From Cudoniella acicularis (taxonomy: Eukaryota > Ascomycota > Leotiomycetes > Helotiales > Helotiaceae), in NCBI GenBank assembly GCA_013054445.1, contig JAAMPI010000394.1, positions 1 through 39,674 of the forward strand: DNA of 39,674 nucleotides, written 5' to 3'. This document shows positions 1 to 9,800 of the stretch, piece after piece. Positions within the stretch are counted from its first letter, which is position 1; each line of letters begins with the position of its first letter. The notes beneath the pieces were generated by a model. The model was given only the letters and a program-made list of their open reading frames with translations, did no database searches and was not told the DNA's origin. A program made the translations under genes and the position numbers.

Positions 1-668
1 GGGAGTTGTGAGAAGGGCGTGATTACGTTTGTGTGAGTAAGTGGGTGAGGGATGTTGTGTTTGCTGTGGTTGTTCGGAGCGAGCGCTGCTTTTGCTCTTG
101 CTATCCTACACAGGGCAGTCGGTACTTCGTATCTACCAGAAGGGTTCTGTTTACCTCGATACAGTGTGGTCAGATACCTATGAGCTTATTTCCTATGAAG
201 ACACAAGCAGAAGCACTCGGGAAGGAAGACAGGTTCACAGGAGGGATTTTCTAGCCTAAAGCTGGCTTCCCTCCCGTGCCGCTTGTTACACTTCTTCCGA
301 CTATATAAGGAGAGGGGCATAACGAGGAGAGGTGCTCGCGCGAAATGAGAGTAAAATTCCATAAGTAATTTGCTATACTACAAATTTCCTGGATACATGT
401 CCAAATTCCCCTCCCAAGATACGGCTTTTATTCATGGTTCTCATAATTCATCGACCTCATGCTCCGCTATGCACGCTACACCTACAAAACAGAATATGGT
501 AGACAATTACAGTTCTACTACCCGCAGCCACGATTTGCCGCCTTAGATTCCCCCTCATTCAAATGAAACTCCATGGTGGCTCGCAATACCACAATGATTT
601 GAATCCCTAAACTCCTAAACCTCCCGTTTCGACCTTGCGCTCTGATTTTGCCTTATTTAACTTCATCA
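1..668. other. Left-edge intergenic region, no gene recognised
   Basis: Only short, low-complexity reading frames occur here (up to about 73 codons) and none resembles a known protein. A TATA-like run lies near 301-308, but no reading frame is correctly placed after it. The right part should hold the 3' untranslated region of the minus-strand fusion gene that stops at 669. Confidence 0.6.
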
Positions 669-3590
669 TTAAGTCGCCTTCTCAACCTCTTTGCCATTTA
701 GGTTAACCGTGTTTTTGATGCTTTCCCACTCGCTCAAAAGGTTGAAATAAGCCAATAATTTCTCAAAGCCTCCTAGATCTAGCCATTCTCCGTGAATTTC
801 GTGCAAGATAGGCCAAAGCGCAAAGTCTACCACAGATACCGCGGATCCGGCGATAAAAGTTGTCTGAGTTGCATAAGCTTCCCACATTTCCATTTCTCTG
901 CGAAATGGTTTGCTGCTAAAAGGAACCGCACGCCACTTATTTATAAGTTGGGTGGTCTGCTGAAGACGGGTGTACTGCCGTGCGATATCCGGTTGTGATT
1001 TGTTCGTTGAATCTGGCTTTTCTCCATAAACTGATTGGAGGTAAAGCATAATGGCAAGGTCGCCAACGACGGTTGACTTGCTAAGGTCATTGTCCACGAA
1101 CTTGATGGGGAGAGTGCAGGGAATAGGTTGAGCATTGTTGCTTGAGCTGCCGTCCTTCCAGTTAAAGGATGGAGACAGGTTCCCTTCTGCCCATTTGACA
1201 CCGTACTCAGCGAGTATGATCTTCACTTGCAGATCTGCAATTTTGTCGCCAGACAGGAAGAGTTTCCGGCTATTTGAGATGTGCAAAACGTCGAATCCTT
1301 GTCCATATGATGTTTTCCAATCAAATTCAGTTGAGTGATTTTCTTTGCCAAATGCTCGAATCATTTTTTCCGCTTCTGGTGTTTCCCCATTGACCACTGT
1401 CTTCGCCTCTGCTTTGGTTTTGGCTGTTGCACCCTGGCCCCAGATCTTTTGCTCATCCTTGTCTAAGAAGGTACCAATCAACCTAAAGGTCAAGGAAATT
1501 CGACCTCCATCAAAAGCCAACTCTGCTGGAGATTTTTCGCTGAGCATACGTTTGTCTTGTCGGATCCCGTGAAGCCATCTCATGTTGGTGACCAAACCCA
1601 CCTTGCACAGAGAATTGTGTGGCAATGGTGCTCTGCAAGACTGTCGAGGCTGGGCCGGCAAAACAGCTCCAGTATCATCTTCACTTTTCAGAGGTTTCTT
1701 GGTTCTGAATACCATAGTCCTTTGCGCTCCAAGGCTGGCGTTTGCAATAAAAGTATTTGGAGCAATGTCCAAAGTCTTGTCACTATGCTCTGAAATGTAA
1801 TCCGTCCCATCGCGGTAGAACTGAATAAGCACGTGATTAACAGGATGGCCAAGCTTTTCTTCAACTTTTGTCTGTATCAAGGAGACTGTTGGAGAGAAGG
1901 GAAGTAGTGGAGGTGATTCATCAGATGGATGTCGATAAATTGGTATGCTCCCATCTTCGGCGACTGAACCTTGCACAGCAACTAATCGCGGGACATCACC
2001 ACCTTGGTGTGACATTTTTTGCCATCGAACTTCATCGCGAACCTTCTCAAAGATCCCATCCGCAATTTCATCATCAAGAAGGTTGTCGATGACTGTTGTG
2101 TCGCCCTCACAAATTGCTGATGGATCTTCTGCACTTGACTTCTTCAGCTGCAGCTCTTCGTCGGGACTTGAAGGAGGGCTTAGGTGTTTCGGAATCGGGT
2201 TTTCTACCACTACTTTATCGATTTTGGATGCCATCGTGGCCTGCGTTTCGGACGAAATCGCAGACGCTTTGGAGTTGGTCGCTTGATTAGATAACGGTTT
2301 TGAACTGTCTTCTGCCTCTCGATGGGTTTGAACACTGTCCAATGCTTGCGAAGCGCCCTTCAAGGTTGCTGAAGTCGGCGAGATGCGGTCTTTCTCAGAA
2401 GTGCTAGGTCCTGACTCTCCACTAACTCCTATTTCCTTTGGAACGGATTTTGAGTGTCGCCTTCGTGTCTTGACTTTTGATGGGACTCTTTCTCTCTTTT
2501 TGCCATCGGCTTCAGGTGGTGGTCTTATACTGGTGGGCTGCTTTTCGCTCGTTTTTAGTGAGTCACGGCTTCCACCACTTTCTGCGCCTCCAGCCACCTT
2601 CTCTTTTACTGGCCGAGTTGCAGTGCCTTCTTCAGCGCCATGCCTCGAGGCTGATGATCCAGCTCCGTTCAATTTCATTTTGGCCATCATACTTTCTAGG
2701 TCAGCTCCCTTTTCACGACGAGGAGGACCGTGCGTTGGAGGCCTAGAAGACAATTTCTCCTTACGTTGTAAATCGCGAATCAAAACATCGCTCGTTATTA
2801 TATCGCAACCAGTTGATTCCATCAATTGCCTCAATGCCTCATCATGTCTAGCTTTGCTCCGATATCCCACGCAGTCCTCGAGGATCGTGATGGCGTATCC
2901 GTGACGCGCAGCGTCCATTGCTGTCGCAAATACACTGATGTTAGTCAGGGCACCACAGAGATATATCTCTGTAACGAATTTCGCTCGCATGACCTGCATC
3001 AGAGTTCCGTCTTTGAACGCCGAGTAGAAGCTCTTTGGGACCACCAGGTCCTTTGCCCCATCAAACCCTGCACAAGCTAGCTGTGGGATATCCGGTCCAG
3101 CTGAGGTATTAGCCACTACTCGGGGTGTCTTCCCTGGTGGAATTGTCAAAAAAGTTTCGTCTACCCCTTCCCCTTCCTCCCCCTCCTCATCGTCATCTGC
3201 CTCTATAATCCCGTTACTGCTTCCCATATCGCGTTTGTTGGTAGTAGCAATCTTGGCATGCTGTTGAAGTAGTTTCAACGAAGGGCGTGGGCAATTCTTG
3301 CCTCCAGGGCAGCGGGCCTGTGGCAATTGCGCGTCTGTTATGACACTTTCGCTGTTTCCCCGAGGCTGGTTTACTGGCCGAGAAGTTTCGAACCAGCTGT
3401 GAATCCAGATAATGTCGTTTCCCGAGGCTCTAAAGTGTGGTAGAAGGTCGAGAATCTTATTCAAAAGATTAGGCGCTTCCTCAACTTCCAATAGTCCGCC
3501 CGGGGAAATAAAATCATCTTGCAGATCGAGTAACAATAACGCTTTTCGAGTTCGCACAACCGGAATGCTTTGTTCGTTGATTTCAAACAT
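669..3590 (-). CDS. Three-domain fusion: isochorismatase-like / AlkB-type 2OG-Fe(II) dioxygenase / GST-like
   Basis: One uninterrupted frame. The first ATG is at 3590; the frame stays open three codons upstream to a TTG, which I do not use. Numbering residues from that TTG (subtract 3 for the ATG start): 17-275 is a cysteine-hydrolase (isochorismatase-like) fold with the catalytic-type Asp (D25 in LLDLQDDF) and Lys (K189 in VVPKSF), but the nucleophile position reads S222 (GALTNISVFAT) where the family has Cys. An acidic insertion sits at about 78-168. Residues 280-500 are a disordered Ser/Pro/Lys linker. Residues 503-712 are an ALKBH2/3-like dioxygenase with HxD (H605, D607), distal H677, and R700/R706 in GGRISLTFR, so iron and 2-oxoglutarate ligands are all present. 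Residues 768-965 look like a GST thioredoxin-like half plus helical half. AlkB proteins remove alkyl groups from nucleic acid; what the other two domains do here is unknown. A 5'UTR intron is possible (donor at 3751, acceptor ending at 3602). Confidence 0.9.
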   Translation of the reverse strand: MFEINEQSIPVVRTRKALLLLDLQDDFISPGGLLEVEEAPNLLNKILDLLPHFRASGNDIIWIHSWFETSRPVNQPRGNSESVITDAQLPQARCPGGKNCPRPSLKLLQQHAKIATTNKRDMGSSNGIIEADDDEEGEEGEGVDETFLTIPPGKTPRVVANTSAGPDIPQLACAGFDGAKDLVVPKSFYSAFKDGTLMQVMRAKFVTEIYLCGALTNISVFATAMDAARHGYAITILEDCVGYRSKARHDEALRQLMESTGCDIITSDVLIRDLQRKEKLSSRPPTHGPPRREKGADLESMMAKMKLNGAGSSASRHGAEEGTATRPVKEKVAGGAESGGSRDSLKTSEKQPTSIRPPPEADGKKRERVPSKVKTRRRHSKSVPKEIGVSGESGPSTSEKDRISPTSATLKGASQALDSVQTHREAEDSSKPLSNQATNSKASAISSETQATMASKIDKVVVENPIPKHLSPPSSPDEELQLKKSSAEDPSAICEGDTTVIDNLLDDEIADGIFEKVRDEVRWQKMSHQGGDVPRLVAVQGSVAEDGSIPIYRHPSDESPPLLPFSPTVSLIQTKVEEKLGHPVNHVLIQFYRDGTDYISEHSDKTLDIAPNTFIANASLGAQRTMVFRTKKPLKSEDDTGAVLPAQPRQSCRAPLPHNSLCKVGLVTNMRWLHGIRQDKRMLSEKSPAELAFDGGRISLTFRLIGTFLDKDEQKIWGQGATAKTKAEAKTVVNGETPEAEKMIRAFGKENHSTEFDWKTSYGQGFDVLHISNSRKLFLSGDKIADLQVKIILAEYGVKWAEGNLSPSFNWKDGSSSNNAQPIPCTLPIKFVDNDLSKSTVVGDLAIMLYLQSVYGEKPDSTNKSQPDIARQYTRLQQTTQLINKWRAVPFSSKPFRREMEMWEAYATQTTFIAGSAVSVVDFALWPILHEIHGEWLDLGGFEKLLAYFNLLSEWESIKNTVNLNGKEVEKAT

Positions 3591-6309
3591 CTTGGACAAT
3601 CTGTAGGAGAAATGTAAGTGAAGTGCGTCTAGGTTTACAGGGAAAAATCACAAAAGGAAGAGCTACCAGGAACAGGCTTTGAGAGAAGCTCTCTATGGAG
3701 GCCAATGCTCCTGTGCCATAGGGAATATTCAAAATGGATCTCTTAACATACAGTTATCGACCTTGTCCTGGTATATGTGGTATGGCAACGGTCATGGCAG
3801 GAAGAATATAGCCGCGATTCAGAGCAGAGTACAAAGTGACACGGCATGGTTGTAAGATTCTGTAGGCTGCCGGGAGTCGTTATGCACCCTTTCGGCCGTC
3901 GCGAAAGTTGCCAAAGCCCGATAACTGCTGCGAGACCATGGTTTTTGCAGGTAAAGACAGGCTTGCGAGAAAGGCCGTGAGAAAGAGTGGAAGGATGGGC
4001 TAGAGAGTGGCGGTATGCGCCGAGTTGGCCGTTGCTGTAGCCGTTGCCGTCAACGAAGGAAGCAAAATTGACCAAAGCAGCCATTTCACAGCCATTCAGC
4101 AGTCATCGTCAGCGGGCGGTGAGAGGGCGGATTTGGCGGAATGCAGGAGCGGAGCTCAAGGAGGGGCTTGAAAAGACGTTGGAAGCCCGAAATGCATGGG
4201 ACTGGCACTGGCAGCGGCAGAAGCTCCAGGCAGGTCAGGGGTGCTTCTGCTCACTGTGCTCAGTGCTCAGTGCGCACATCCTTGGCAGTAAATCTGGCTG
4301 ATACGCTGCAAGCCGGGACTGCCAACGAATCGCGAGCACAACAGCGTTTCATGGCAGCGAAGCCCGCTCCTTTCTATCACAGGGAGACGTCGCCGCAGCC
4401 GGCTATTGTTATTGTGGTGAGTGAACTGCGAGCCAAGGGGGGCAAGAGACTATGGCAGCGCTGGAATTGCGAGTGGAAGTAAATCGCGCCCTACCCCACA
4501 CAACTACTACACAACTGGCGTTGTACAGGGAGAGAGGTTTAGGTGCTAATATTTACTGTAGAGCCTCACTTCCAGCTGTACACGAGCTTTTTTTTAATCT
4601 AATCCCCCAATTTCCAGCTATTTTTCACTTTACGAAGCACCTGGAACCTTTGCGTCCGAGTAGCCCAAGTCAGAGGACCAAGTTCTCGGTACCTAGGTAC
4701 TCGGACTCCGTACTTCCTTGAACAATGGCACGGTTTACCAACCACCTAATTAATAAGAAGATAATATACCTCCCAGGGCCTTGAACAGAGTGTCATTAAT
4801 TCAGAAACCGCACAGATCGACATGCAAGTCGTTTGGTATGTTGACAGGGGTAATTATTTAAGAGCGTTGCGCAACGGCCTGTGGGCTAAAATGCCAAGTG
4901 ACTGAAACAACCTTTTTGATAGGTCTATATACGACAAAGCAATAATGATAATAATCGGGTCGTCCCTAATTTTTGACCATCTGCCCTCCCGGATATCACG
5001 TCTCAAGTCAAGTAAGGCTCTATAGCCTGTACCAACTAATGCCACCCGGATCCAACTCGGACCAAAGTGTTCATCCTACTCTTCGACACACGACCTTCCC
5101 TCCGAGCCTCTTTCTCAGAATACGAAATATTTTGAACTCAGCATGTTTTTATCGTTCAAAGCCCCACTACCATTCTAATCAGCCCACGATGCAGCCTGCA
5201 AATGCAAAGGGAACGCTGCATGCACGTTCGTTCGATTGATGTACGCTGCATTGCGTTGCAACCCTCAAAACCCTTTTTTTACAGGCCTAACTTGCCGCTG
5301 CCGCTACCGCAATGTGATTCTGCGAGGAGCCCTCGGATACCTGCGAAAGCTCTATGGATGAATTCAAAGGCATCATGCATCCGACTGCAGATCATTACAG
5401 ATCACTTCGCTGTTCGATAGCGGGATCACCACGGAGGATCATCGGCTGCCGGCTTCAGAACAACTTAAGATTATCTTCAGATCTCCGAGACGCGGAAGCT
5501 TGTGACTCATGTGTTGTCGAGACTCAATACGAATCAATTTCACCTCCTTGGATGTTCCAACGGGAATAATGGACTACGAATCTGCTCTCCAGAGCGTCAG
5601 AGTCCAATCAAGTGAAGCTCGTCCTAGACGCTTTGGTCACTCGATCTCGTCTTCCGACCTCCGCAAAGTCTCGCCCGCAAGATATAGAACCTGGTAGGCT
5701 TAACATGCAGATTATTGGCCACGGTAGTTGCTGCTATTAATGCTCAAGCAGCTCTCCCGGCAAGTACCGAATCCGCCATTGATACGGTATTGGAGCATCA
5801 GGTTGTCAGCTGCGGTAGCCGTGCCGAAAGCTCACAGTTGAGGTTGCATTTGCAGAGCGAAGAGAAGGCACAGTCGGAACTCGGAGAGCATTTGATCGGT
5901 CATTCTTCCTCAAATGACAAATAATCCTTCGAAGATGTAGGTTCAGAGGCTCAGAGCACGTAACAATCTCGGAGGATATTTGATCAGAAGGTGACACAAA
6001 GATTGTTGAGAATCTTGCATGTTGAAAAAACCCAGGCGGTGTCCGAGGGGAAAACGAGGATGATGTTGAGCATCACGGGCCGTTTATTTTTGCGAGCCTC
6101 GGCTGTCAAGCTCCTGGACCTGTCAACATCAAGTTTACCCCGGATACTCGTATTACTGCAGGATACCTTTTCAACATCTTCCATTCTCACGCCCTGCTAC
6201 AGTCACTGCTGCTGACACTTGTTTCTTTCTGATTGACTTAAGGTCCTGATTGTGCTATACGAATTACAACCTCCCGTGCCATCAATTCGATCGCGTCCTT
6301 GACCACGCC
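3591..6309. other. Intergenic region, 2.7 kb, no convincing gene
   Basis: The longest frames are about 113 codons and look like chance. The minus-strand one at 3743-4084 starts with an ATG and runs into a GTATGT donor at 3751, which pairs well with the CTACAG acceptor ending at 3602. Joined there it would not stay in frame with the fusion protein, so it is more likely 5' leader of that gene. A 12-bp perfect palindrome (GTACCTAGGTAC) lies at 4689-4700. The part just before 6310 must hold the promoter of the isomerase gene. Confidence 0.55.
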
Positions 6310-7232
6310 ATGGCGACCTACAAACACTTCCTCGTTGATACACCCGCCCCGTATGTGGCACATGTCCAGATCAACCGGCCAAAGAAGCTTAATGCCTTCT
6401 TTGAAGAAATGTGGCTCGAATTGAAAGTCGTGTTCGACACCCTATCTGTTTCCCCAGATATTCGAGCAATTATACTTTCGGGGGCAGGTGACCGTGCATT
6501 CACTGCAGGATTAGATGTGCAGGCCGCAAGTGAGGCGGGAGTATTAAAACAGCAAGAAGGAAAGACAAGTGATGTAGCAAGGAAGGCTGTAGGGATCAAA
6601 AGACACGTTCAGGAGTTTCAGGATTGCATAAGTAGTATTGAGAAATGCGAGAAGCGTATGTCTTACCCCTCTGGTTCTCTATCCCTACCCATACCTTGGT
6701 TATATTAAGATGCAGTCACTGATGCAGTCATTATGCAGCCGTCATTTGCGTAATGCATGGAATTGCTTTTGGCTTGGGTCTTGATATTTCGACTTGCGCC
6801 GACATCCGAATATGCACATCAGATGTCAGATTTTCTGTTAAGGAAGTTGATATCGGCCTCGCCGCAGATATTGGAACCCTGTCTCGACTACCTAAAGTTG
6901 TCGGATCCTTCTCCTGGGTAAAGGACGTCTCACTCTCGGCGAGAATATTTTCTGGTGACGAGGCACTTCGTGTTGGCTTTGTAAGTCATGTCCTCGAGAA
7001 CAAGGAAGCTGCTTTGGCGAAAGGGTTGGAGACGGCGAAGTTGTTGGCAGAGAAGAGTCCGGTTGCAGTTCAAGGTACAAAAGAATTGCTGAACCATGCA
7101 AGAGATAATAAATTGGCGGACAGCCTACGGTATACCGGAGTCTGGAACAGTGCTGCTATTCAAACCAGCGATGTTGAAAGAGCTATGCTGAGTGGATTAA
7201 AAAAGACAAAGCCGAGATTTGAGAAGCTTTAA
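6310..7232 (+). CDS. Delta3,5-delta2,4-dienoyl-CoA isomerase (enoyl-CoA hydratase/crotonase family)
   Basis: Two exons, 6310-6655 and 6739-7232, separated by an 83-nt GTATGT...GCAG intron. Joining gives 279 residues with EKCEKPVICVMHGIAFGLGL across the junction, the typical crotonase core. The ATG at 6310 (MATYKHF) is the first in frame. The block EVDIGLAADIGTLSRLPK matches the dienoyl-CoA isomerase signature, where the Glu and the second Asp are the acid/base residues. The oxyanion-hole region is AFTAGLDV. These enzymes shift double bonds during beta-oxidation of odd-position unsaturated fatty acids in peroxisomes or mitochondria. The C-terminus is FEKL; EKL is only a weak PTS1-like tripeptide, so peroxisomal targeting is uncertain. 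A plain enoyl-CoA hydratase is the alternative, but the Glu/Asp pattern favours the isomerase. Confidence 0.9.
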
Positions 7233-7281
7233 GTAGAAGATCAAAATAGAAGATATTAGTTGTTTTATATCGATTCGCTGA

Positions 7282-7460
7282 AATGCGACAGCTTTGAATA
7301 ATTTGCATCTCAGCATTCGAGTCCTGATCCTTTTATTCTGGACCGCTGTAATACAAGTTTATAAAAAGATTTCAACGGAGGTGGAGGTTAGCAAGGGTCA
7401 TCTTGACATCCCTCGGCGAAGAACCTACTCTACCTAGCGAATCAACACAACGGAAAAAGA
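7282..7460. repeat. Degenerate repeat copy 1 (pair with 7749-7945)
   Basis: This stretch lines up by eye with 7749-7945. Shared blocks in the same order are a GCGACAG/ACGACAG plus TTTGAAT block, GATCCTTTTAT, a GATTTCAACGG versus GATTTTAATGG block, GCGAAGAACC and AACACAAC. Between them the copies have drifted and carry indels. The element is not coding. Confidence 0.5.
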
Positions 7461-7748
7461 GTATAAAAGAATGCGCGTTGTCGATACCAAAATTGCAAAT
7501 CCATATTCTCCTTCCAAAATCTACAAAAAGGATTTGAGGCTAGCACGCGAGCTCATGAGGGACTTGCGACACTTGGACCTAGGTTCGCATTACATCCTGG
7601 CCATACCAAAATCCGAAGATATAAAAAAAACAAATTGACATCACACTGCCAAAGTTTTACAAAAGGTATAAAAATATAAGCTTGTATTCATTCCAGACCT
7701 ATAAACTTTATTCCACTCCCACAGTCAACAAAAGATTGACCAAGTTAG

Positions 7749-7945
7749 GATACGACAGGTTTGAATGATATCCTTCTCAACAATATTTCGGAGCGCTCAT
7801 CCAAGTCTCGATCCTTTTATGAATTTACGAGGAGATTTTAATGGAACTGAAGGGTGGGAACTGCCTAGGTAGCCAAGCGTCTTCGTCACTTCCCTTTTTG
7901 GCAAGCGAAGAACCCACACCTGCCAACACAACATCCAAAAAAATG
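7749..7945. repeat. Degenerate repeat copy 2 (pair with 7282-7460)
   Basis: Second copy of the element described at 7282-7460. Just before it, 7735-7750 (ATTGACCAAGTTAGGA) resembles the end of the tRNA-like unit at 8030-8045 (ATTGACCAAGCTGGGA), so the repeat may have come from a tRNA-linked element. Confidence 0.5.
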
Positions 7946-8031
7946 GAAATATTTCGCAGCCTCTTGCAAGGCAGTACCGTTCCAGATTAAAATATAAAAT
8001 AAAAAGCTAGCGTTCAACCGCAAAAGAGAAT

Positions 8032-8123
8032 TGACCAAGCTGGGACTTGAACCCAGGACCTTTTCCGTGCTAGCCTATTACGGACTGTTAAGGAAACGTG
8101 ATAACCAACTACACCTATAGAAT
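8032..8123 (-). pseudogene. tRNA-Val(AAC)-like pseudogene or tRNA-derived SINE head, with an intron
   Basis: The minus strand shows a D arm (GTG...CAC around AGTTGG, 8098-8114), a perfect 5-bp anticodon stem TTTCC/GGAAA (8092-8096 with 8062-8066), anticodon loop TTAACA-C with AAC at 34-36, an 18-nt insert after position 37 (8068-8085) where eukaryotic tRNA introns sit, and a perfect T arm CTGGG-TTCAAGT-CCCAG (8040-8056). The arms match fungal tRNA-Val. The 3' acceptor strand is CTTGGTC plus A (8032-8039), but the matching 5' strand should be GACCAAG and is instead ATTCTAT (8117-8123), so the acceptor stem cannot form. Position 8 is A rather than U. I read it as a dead tRNA or the head of a SINE-like element. 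Confidence 0.65.
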
Positions 8124-9050
8124 TATTAGGATCTGACAGAATCAAGATTGTGAGCTGTGTTGCTTACCACCCGGCCATTTTAACAGATTTGTGCAAGGAT
8201 TTTGCTTAATTTAATATATTGAATAACTAGCTGTGTGCAGCTTTCTGCTAGGGCTTTGCGGAGGTCCGATTCGGCAATTAGCGACGCCGAGTGGGTCTGA
8301 CAGGTCAATATTTTCCCGACCTTCAAGACAACCACAACTCATCAACACCAGTACTTGTGATCGGAAGTATGGACCCTCTCTGCACTGTAACTTCAATTGA
8401 CCTTTTTCGGTTTCGGTTTTCCCCTTGCCGCCATTTCCTTTATGTGTCTCGATTGCAGGATGTGTCCGACGGGCGACCGCTACGGTATCATTACTTCCGC
8501 CATGGATTTTTTCTACAGCTTCAACCACAGCTCGTTCCCGGAATTGCCTGCACGCTTCACGGTTGCTTTAAGAGAAATCCCACCTATTTGGCCGTAACGG
8601 CAGGTTTGACTATCCCTTTAGAGTGCACAGATAGGGAATGGATACCTCATTGGGCAACAAGATAGTTCCCCCAGCCCCATGGGTAGAAAGACAGCTATTT
8701 GCAAATCCGCTTGCGTTACCTTCTCTTTTTGGCGATTTATTTCAAGACTCCTCTATTTCTACTATATTCTATATTTTCACGTCATTCCGATCACGCCTCA
8801 TCGCTTTTTGCTTCCCTAAAATTCCGAGAATCCTAAATACTTCTGAAAATAGTCCAATTTACTTCACCTTCATTTCCTTTCCACCCATTTCGTTCTCTCA
8901 CGAAACAGAAAACAACGGATTGTTTGGTCTTTGCAATACAAAACATCACATATTCATATTGCAGTGGTTACTTCAAACGTATAGTCATTCTATAGCGGTT
9001 TCTGGAATCTCCAGCAGACAGGCGGATCGACCTAACAATTTTGCAAAGTG
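8124..9050. other. Intergenic region, nothing recognised
   Basis: AT-rich non-coding sequence with only short chance frames. The longest (8638-9087, about 149 codons) is rich in Phe, Ser and Ile, has no recognisable domain and runs into the repeat that begins at 9051. Confidence 0.5.
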
Positions 9051-9330
9051 CAACGAAAACCTCTCTCACAGTACGAAGCGTCACTGACAGACTTACTACT
9101 TTTTTGAAGAGCAATAAAATGCTCTCCTGTCGCTTACTATAATACGTCATCGTCCGAGCGTTTCCGCGATATAGCAGGCTTTCCCACTGACTCTACCTTG
9201 GTCCTTGACTAGGTTTGCCTTTGCCAGGTTTGCCTTGCTAGGGTTGTTCTTAGTGGGTTGTCCTTAGTGGGTTTACCTTAGCTATGTTGGGTGGGATTTC
9301 CTGCCTCGCGACATGCAACAAAACGCCTCG
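9051..9330 (+). repeat. Direct repeat copy A (pair with 9571-9800)
   Basis: About 230-280 bp that align by eye with 9571-9800, including identical or near-identical blocks ACTATAATACGTC, TCGTCCGAGCGTTT, CTTTCCCAC, TTTGCCTTTGC and TGCAACAAA. Copy A also carries an internal expansion of short TTTGCCTT and CTTAGTGGGTT units around 9213-9285. Neither copy is coding. Confidence 0.75.
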
Positions 9331-9570
9331 AGGGAGACATCCGGGAGGCAGACGCGCTGTTTACGCTATACCTAATACAGAGGGTGAAAGCTTTCGTTAT
9401 CAACTCGTGAATATCAAGAGTTTTATTATTTAGGTAACTATACGACTCAATTATTCACAGATATAGAGATATTTAAAAAGTCAGTAGCCCTACTAATCTT
9501 TTTATCTCATCTGTATTTAAAGGCTGAAGTATCGCGCAAACCGGCTCTCGTCAATCCATACGGTACTGTA

Positions 9571-9800
9571 CAACGCAAAACCCTTTCTACTGTCACCGAC
9601 TGACCTACTACTCTTGCGAAGAGCAACAAAACCTTCTCCTTTCGCTCACTATAATACGTCGTCGTCCGAGCGTTTCTGCGACATTTCAGACTTTCCCACC
9701 CCCTCTACCAGAACCGTGTTTGCCTTTGCTAGGTTGTCTTGAGTGGGGTTACCTTTGCAAAAGAGGGATATCCACTTGCGATGTGCAACAAATCGACCTG
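9571..9800 (+). repeat. Direct repeat copy B (pair with 9051-9330)
   Basis: Second copy, about 520 bp downstream of copy A and in the same orientation. It lacks the internal short-unit expansion. At several places where B has CpA, A has TpA (for example GCAACAAA versus GCAATAAA). Confidence 0.75.

Noticed and set aside
3743..4084. ATG-started 113-codon frame upstream of the fusion gene
   Set aside because: No domain; joining across the likely 3751/3602 intron breaks the frame of the fusion protein. More likely leader sequence.
4141..4482. 113-codon plus-strand frame, basic and Ala/Gly-rich
   Set aside because: Overlaps other frames of similar length, has no recognisable domain and no splice partners; probably chance.
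8638..9087. 149-codon plus-strand frame rich in Phe, Ser, Ile
   Set aside because: Low complexity, no domain, and it ends inside the direct repeat at 9051.
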